A stretch of DNA of 64,000 nucleotides from Paenibacillus sp. FSL A5-0031 (lineage in GTDB: Bacteria; Bacillota; Bacilli; Paenibacillales; Paenibacillaceae), in NCBI RefSeq assembly GCF_001956295.1, contig NZ_MRTD01000015.1:1-64000 (forward strand). Direction: 5' to 3'. This document shows, one piece after another, positions 59,770 through 64,000 of this stretch. Position 1 is the first letter of the stretch. Each line of letters begins with the position of its first letter. Below the pieces are notes generated by a model, which was not told the origin of the DNA, made no database searches, and saw only the letters and a program-made list of their open reading frames with translations. A program made the translations under genes and the position numbers.

Positions 59770-62341
59770 CGCCTACCTGATAACTTTGAGCTGCAAGCTG
59801 CATGCCCTCTACTGCTATCGCCTTATTATTGTAGTTGATCGTAATGACATAACCGTTCTGAAATGTCGTTTCCACGACGCCCGGCACGATTTGTCGATGC
59901 TTCACAATGACCTGATTCCGAACCTTCGACAATACGCCATTCGCTTCCTTATAGAGCTGCACCGCTTCATCAAGCCAATCTTTGTAGTTCAAAGCATAAA
60001 GATTATCGTAGTCGGTGTCCTTCACTTTCGTTGAGTCACTGGCGTACCATTGATAATATAAGCTCGAGCCCGTTTCCAGCGCCTTCAGCATCGATAGACA
60101 AGGATTTTGTTTATCATCCATGTTGTAAGGTGAGCCAGCCAAATCATAATAGCCATGCAATGCAATTTGATAAAACGGAATATCCTGATCTGTAATATTC
60201 ATCAGACTGCTCTTGGTCGGTGCGTTAACGATTACATCTGCATAAGGCAAGCTGTATGCGTTGCCGCCATTCACCATGATCGATTGCGCCTGAAGGCTCA
60301 GCTTATTCGTCTGTGTCTTGATCATTTCCAGCGCTTCCTGACGGGTTATCGTTTTATCTGGATTGTAATCGGAATTAACCTGATTTCCCATATCTCTTAG
60401 CGATAATCCCTGCAGCCCGAGCGCTTTGTAATCCGCCAAAAAACCGTTTATTTGCTTCGGCAGCGCAGCAGGCGATAAGATATAGTGGGAAAATTTCGAA
60501 GTATCCTGATCGTACATAACCGGATTATATTGATAAACCTTTGCTTCTCCGCGATCAAGCCATGTAGCCGATCCGCTGGAACCTTTGTATTTTTCCAAAA
60601 AGGCTGTATCCGGGTAGAAGCCGATCCCGTTTTTCTGTGCAAAATCAGCTAGCTCACGAAGCCCTTCTTTGCCTCCCAGCTTATTCACTACTTTGATACT
60701 TGCTGGCGAGCTGTGTCGAATACCATCATTAAACCACCCGACATAACGCAAATCGATATGTTGGATATCCGTATCCATCAGCTCTTGCAGCAAGTTTTTC
60801 GCTTCAGCAAAGCTGGTTAGCGATTGTGTTGCTTCATACGGTATTCCGAGGAATGATTTATCTACCCGGAATGCTCCTACCAGCTCCATCACAAACGGCG
60901 AATCCTCGACTTTATCCAGCTTTTGTATATTGAATTTTTGGATTAAGTAATTGCGATATTCAGCAGCCATTCCTACATAATCGGATGTTTCACCGCTAAG
61001 AAAGGAATATCTTATGGATAAGTCGCCTTCGTACCTTTTCTTTTGGAACATCGGCACGGAGCTCGTTTTTGTCCCCGACGTAAGCGTGTAAAAGTCCATT
61101 GATGAAATTTGAAACTTGCTGCCAACGGTATTATAGGAGTCGTTTCGTCCGCTTACATCTGCTGTGATGCTTGCCATCGCATCTCCATTTTCAATGATCC
61201 CAAACAAAGCATGGTCGGATCGCTTAAGCCCAAATACCGGCAGCCTTGTCATCTCATTCGTCTGTATTTTCTCTTTCACATTGTACGTACCGTCATTGCC
61301 GTACACAGGCAAATTATAGGGTTCCGCTTGGTGCTTTCCGCTGTTCAGCTCAATTAGAGCGCCTGCGCCGTCAGGCACGAACAAGTATCCCGACTCCTTC
61401 ACACCAGCAGCGCCAAAATGTTTAAGCACCTGTACGCTGGCAATTGGATATTCCGCATTGAATTGCAGCTCCTTGCCCGGAATCGTTACCACAAGCTGCT
61501 CATTATCCAGCGTGTACTGAATTGGAATCGTAAACTCTGCCCTTGCGGCTGATGCAGCGTCGGCTGCGCCGTTCTCTTCGTTATCCTGCTGCGCATCCTC
61601 CGCTGTGTAGCCCGCAGCTTCCAGTGCCGCAGAGATTTCCTCCGCTACGTAATCCTGCAGCTTGCGGACGACATAAATTTGTTTTGCCTCATCGAAGCTG
61701 AATTTGTATTCAACACTTTTCCTCAGCTCTTCATCGGCAATCTGATCCAAGATTTGCTCTTGAAATCTTTTTTTGCTGATTACCTTTGGAATATTAGCGA
61801 AACCTTTGGCAATATTGCCTAGTCGATAAACGACTTTGATCCCGTTCTCTGCGTCCGTTATTTCAAATTGCTGCTTTGCGACGCTATCATCATAGCTGTT
61901 GAAAGCGTTGACCTGCCCTTTTTCATTGTAGTAAGTAAGCAGCACCTGTGAGGATAGCTCTGAATGGTACAAAGGCGAAGCTTTCTGATCCTCGCTTCTC
62001 TCTACCGGGTTTGAAAACCAGACGTAGCTGTCGCGTTTGTCCTTTAGGGCAATTTCTGCCGTTTCACGGTTGATATAGAGCTGAAGCGCGTCATTTTCTT
62101 TCACTAATTCCATCGCTGACAACGCTTGCAGCTCTTTATCCGTGTTGACCGCAGTTGATTTACGTCCTGCCCCAATCACCCGGTCTTCCTGCTGAGCAGA
62201 GACGGCCTCGGCTTCATTTGTACCGAGGTTTATCTGCACTCCAGCTTCTTCCTTCTTGCTGCAGCCTGCCGCACTTGCAGCAACAACGCTCGCAAGCAGT
62301 GCCGCGAACAGGATGCTGGACATCTTCCTCTTACCTGTCAC
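59750..62341 (-). CDS. DUF5696 lipoprotein (module 2)
   Basis: 863 residues from GTG at 62341 (AAGGAG 8 nt upstream); the frame to 62362 includes that site. Lipoprotein signal with lipobox SAAGC. Same two-part layout as the copy at 34332: NDALQLYINRETAEIALKDKRD in the first half, and DLRYVGWFNDGIRH, NGIGFYPDTAFLEKY, LSLRDMGNQVNSDYN, IMVNGGNAYSLPYAD in the barrel-like half. Between the Yip1 protein and the permeases as in module 1. Outer-face protein of unknown activity. Confidence 0.85.
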   Translation of the reverse strand: MTGKRKMSSILFAALLASVVAASAAGCSKKEEAGVQINLGTNEAEAVSAQQEDRVIGAGRKSTAVNTDKELQALSAMELVKENDALQLYINRETAEIALKDKRDSYVWFSNPVERSEDQKASPLYHSELSSQVLLTYYNEKGQVNAFNSYDDSVAKQQFEITDAENGIKVVYRLGNIAKGFANIPKVISKKRFQEQILDQIADEELRKSVEYKFSFDEAKQIYVVRKLQDYVAEEISAALEAAGYTAEDAQQDNEENGAADAASAARAEFTIPIQYTLDNEQLVVTIPGKELQFNAEYPIASVQVLKHFGAAGVKESGYLFVPDGAGALIELNSGKHQAEPYNLPVYGNDGTYNVKEKIQTNEMTRLPVFGLKRSDHALFGIIENGDAMASITADVSGRNDSYNTVGSKFQISSMDFYTLTSGTKTSSVPMFQKKRYEGDLSIRYSFLSGETSDYVGMAAEYRNYLIQKFNIQKLDKVEDSPFVMELVGAFRVDKSFLGIPYEATQSLTSFAEAKNLLQELMDTDIQHIDLRYVGWFNDGIRHSSPASIKVVNKLGGKEGLRELADFAQKNGIGFYPDTAFLEKYKGSSGSATWLDRGEAKVYQYNPVMYDQDTSKFSHYILSPAALPKQINGFLADYKALGLQGLSLRDMGNQVNSDYNPDKTITRQEALEMIKTQTNKLSLQAQSIMVNGGNAYSLPYADVIVNAPTKSSLMNITDQDIPFYQIALHGYYDLAGSPYNMDDKQNPCLSMLKALETGSSLYYQWYASDSTKVKDTDYDNLYALNYKDWLDEAVQLYKEANGVLSKVRNQVIVKHRQIVPGVVETTFQNGYVITINYNNKAIAVEGMQLAAQSYQVGGEADVQ

Positions 62342-62363
62342 GACCATCTCTCCTTCCCGCACG

Positions 62364-64000
62364 CTACAATCTGAACGATAATTCCTTATAGACAGAAATG
62401 GCGAAGCTGATCATCTGCTGAAGCATGCTGAATAATAATACCCCGATAAAAACAATAATTCCGATGACAACGAGTGTAAGCAGCATCGTCATAACCGTTT
62501 TCCCAGCTGAATATTGATGCACTGTCATCGTACCTGTGAACAGCAGCCATGCTGACCAAATCAGGGCAACCCCATCAAGCAAATAATAGAACGAGCTTTC
62601 GCTGCCTGTAATTAAATTGCTGTACAGCGTTTGAGGCAAATAAATGATAACTAATGGCATCATCGCATAAGCTGTCGCCATCACAATTTCCTTGAATTTA
62701 CCTTCACCATCCATCAAGGTCGTTAAGGACCAGTTCGCAACACACCACAGAACAAAAGGCAATACGATAAAAGTTAATTCGTTCAAGCTGTTCAATTGGC
62801 TTGGGTTGTTGAAATTGACGACGAAGCCGCTGTATTGCCGCTTAATAATGGTGAAGATGACAAGCAGAAACACAATGCCGAAAGCGAGCTTGAGCCTGCC
62901 CTTCTGCTCGTATTTCATTTCCCAGAAGCCATTAAAGGGATGCATCATCGTGTAGAAAGGGTTTTTGATAATGCCGAACTCCTGAAAGTGCTGGCCATTC
63001 ACCTTTCTCCGATTCCACTTCATGAGGGCATAACCAAGTACAACAGCTAGTGCAACAACGAGAACAATAGTGCCAAAATGCGCGAGCACGATGCTTTTTC
63101 GATAACCCTTAAAGGCTTCGGAGTAATACTCCCTGTTGTTCCCAAGCTTGAAATAAGACATCGCCTCATGATATTCGCCTTTTTTGAGCAACGATTTGCC
63201 GATACCTAAATAGGCCACCTCCACATTTCCGTTTAGCTGAAGCACCTTCTCCCAAGCGGCTGTGGATTGCTCTGTTTTGCCATGATAAAGCGAAATAACG
63301 GCTTCCCTAATCAAGCTGCCATACCGGGTTGGCTCGAATGCCGTCAACCGTCCGTTATCTTTATCCAGCACAAGTATATGATCATCCATAATTTCAATGG
63401 CAGAGGGGGTACGGAAATTCTCCTGCTTGCTTCCTAATCCTCCAAACACGTACAGCAGATTTCCATCCTTGTCGTAAGTAAATATCCGTCCCCGCTTAGA
63501 ATCAAGCGCACTGTACATGCCTGCTTGATCCGCAGCCACATCGATGAATATGGAACTGCCCGGATTGGTCCCCGTCTTCAGAGTGCCAATATCACCCTTG
63601 GGCGGAAAATAACCCTTGCTCCGCAAAATATCAGCTCCCGATGGATTCAGCCGTTTGATCGGCCGGTTCGAATCCTCTTCTGAGGTTGAGGTGTAGATGA
63701 ACCCGTCCTCATCAAGATCGAGATTGTTAAATTCAAGCGGTATGAACTGCTCCATTTGCTGTCTCTGTGCTTTGGTCGATATCCGTTTCCAGAACAGATC
63801 AATTGGGCTGAACTTTACGCGGTTCGTTCCAATAAAGCCGATAAACTGCCCTTCATCGTCAAACTCCATCATTCCTTCGTAAGACCCGCGGCTAACGACT
63901 AATATTCGCTTCGCTTTATCAACGGCCACCTTGATTGGCGCGTACTGAAACCCTGGCCGCAGCAGCGTTGATTTAGGCTCGCCTATTGCTCGTATGAACT
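62364..64000 (-). CDS. NHL-TPR-Yip1 membrane protein (module 2), 5' end outside the window
   Basis: The frame stays open to the right edge of the window, past the apparent start at 63929, reading FIRAIGEPKST...PIKVAVD, which aligns with VRVIGAPESD...PIKLVGD in the copy at 36892; so it is truncated by the window, not short. Seen here: part of the NHL repeats, the TPR-like stretch (EAVISLYHGKTEQSTAAWEKVLQL), the single transmembrane helix and the full Yip1 domain (GFWEMKYEQKG, LTTLMDGEGKFKEIVMATAYA, YSAGKTVMTMLLTLVV). Ends 23 bp before the DUF5696 start. Confidence 0.9.
   Translation of the reverse strand, partial: FIRAIGEPKSTLLRPGFQYAPIKVAVDKAKRILVVSRGSYEGMMEFDDEGQFIGFIGTNRVKFSPIDLFWKRISTKAQRQQMEQFIPLEFNNLDLDEDGFIYTSTSEEDSNRPIKRLNPSGADILRSKGYFPPKGDIGTLKTGTNPGSSIFIDVAADQAGMYSALDSKRGRIFTYDKDGNLLYVFGGLGSKQENFRTPSAIEIMDDHILVLDKDNGRLTAFEPTRYGSLIREAVISLYHGKTEQSTAAWEKVLQLNGNVEVAYLGIGKSLLKKGEYHEAMSYFKLGNNREYYSEAFKGYRKSIVLAHFGTIVLVVALAVVLGYALMKWNRRKVNGQHFQEFGIIKNPFYTMMHPFNGFWEMKYEQKGRLKLAFGIVFLLVIFTIIKRQYSGFVVNFNNPSQLNSLNELTFIVLPFVLWCVANWSLTTLMDGEGKFKEIVMATAYAMMPLVIIYLPQTLYSNLITGSESSFYYLLDGVALIWSAWLLFTGTMTVHQYSAGKTVMTMLLTLVVIGIIVFIGVLLFSMLQQMISFAISVYKELSFRL

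Noticed and set aside
62364..63929. Complete 521-residue protein starting at 63929
   Set aside because: The frame remains open to the window edge and the upstream residues align with the module-1 homologue, so the codon at 63929 is internal.

Overview
The window looks like a chromosomal segment of a Gram-positive, endospore-forming member of the Paenibacillaceae (Paenibacillus, Cohnella or a relative). The evidence is strong GGAGG-type ribosome binding sites with frequent GTG/TTG starts, a small acid-soluble spore protein gene (tlp), Bacillales-specific genes (amj, yqhH, yqhG, yqzE, a CwlD-like amidase), a class II B12-dependent ribonucleotide reductase with an NrdR-type box, and a large number of sugar-type (CUT1) ABC importer genes with DUF5696 and YIP1 proteins, a combination typical of Paenibacillus. 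No phage, transposase, CRISPR or rRNA genes were seen; there is one tRNA (Leu, CAG).

Layout. 1-800: an intergenic array of about 50-bp tandem repeats (two alternating unit types) that ends in inverted copies. 804-5898: a GntR-regulated CUT1 importer operon ending in a Cys/Met-metabolism PLP enzyme, with matching operators at both promoters and a catabolite-repression-like site. 6174-9492: amj plus a uppS paralogue, then a ketopantoate-reductase-like gene divergent from a TetR regulator. 9567-18883: housekeeping genes (nrdJ, yqhHG, yqzE, amidase, polysaccharide deacetylase, xpt). 18966-21970: tRNA-Leu followed by an AT-rich patch of small accessory genes. 22000-27557: a five-gene minus-strand operon (TIM-barrel hydrolase-like, Gfo/Idh, isomerase, PhnP-like metallohydrolase, ADP-ribosylglycohydrolase).

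27870-64000 is a large carbohydrate-utilisation region. Its core is an 11-gene minus-strand operon (45207 to 29499) with two solute-binding proteins, two permease pairs, a membrane protein with NHL, TPR and Yip1 parts, a DUF5696 lipoprotein, nanE, a DUF4855 protein and an oxidoreductase. A second copy of the YIP1/NHL - DUF5696 - permease - permease module, followed by a GH38 alpha-mannosidase, runs off the right edge. Between the two copies lie an RpiR regulator, a phosphodiesterase, a phosphotransferase, an FAD oxidoreductase, a secreted GHL10-type hydrolase, a creatininase-family protein and an SGNH hydrolase.

How the genes may work together: no importer operon in the window encodes an ATPase, so all permeases presumably share an MsmX/MsmK-type ATPase encoded elsewhere. 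The repeated four-gene module is the strongest candidate for an undescribed system: a surface glycan-capture or processing complex (DUF5696 lipoprotein plus beta-propeller/Yip1 membrane protein) coupled to dedicated importer permeases. That role is inferred from gene order and architecture, not demonstrated.
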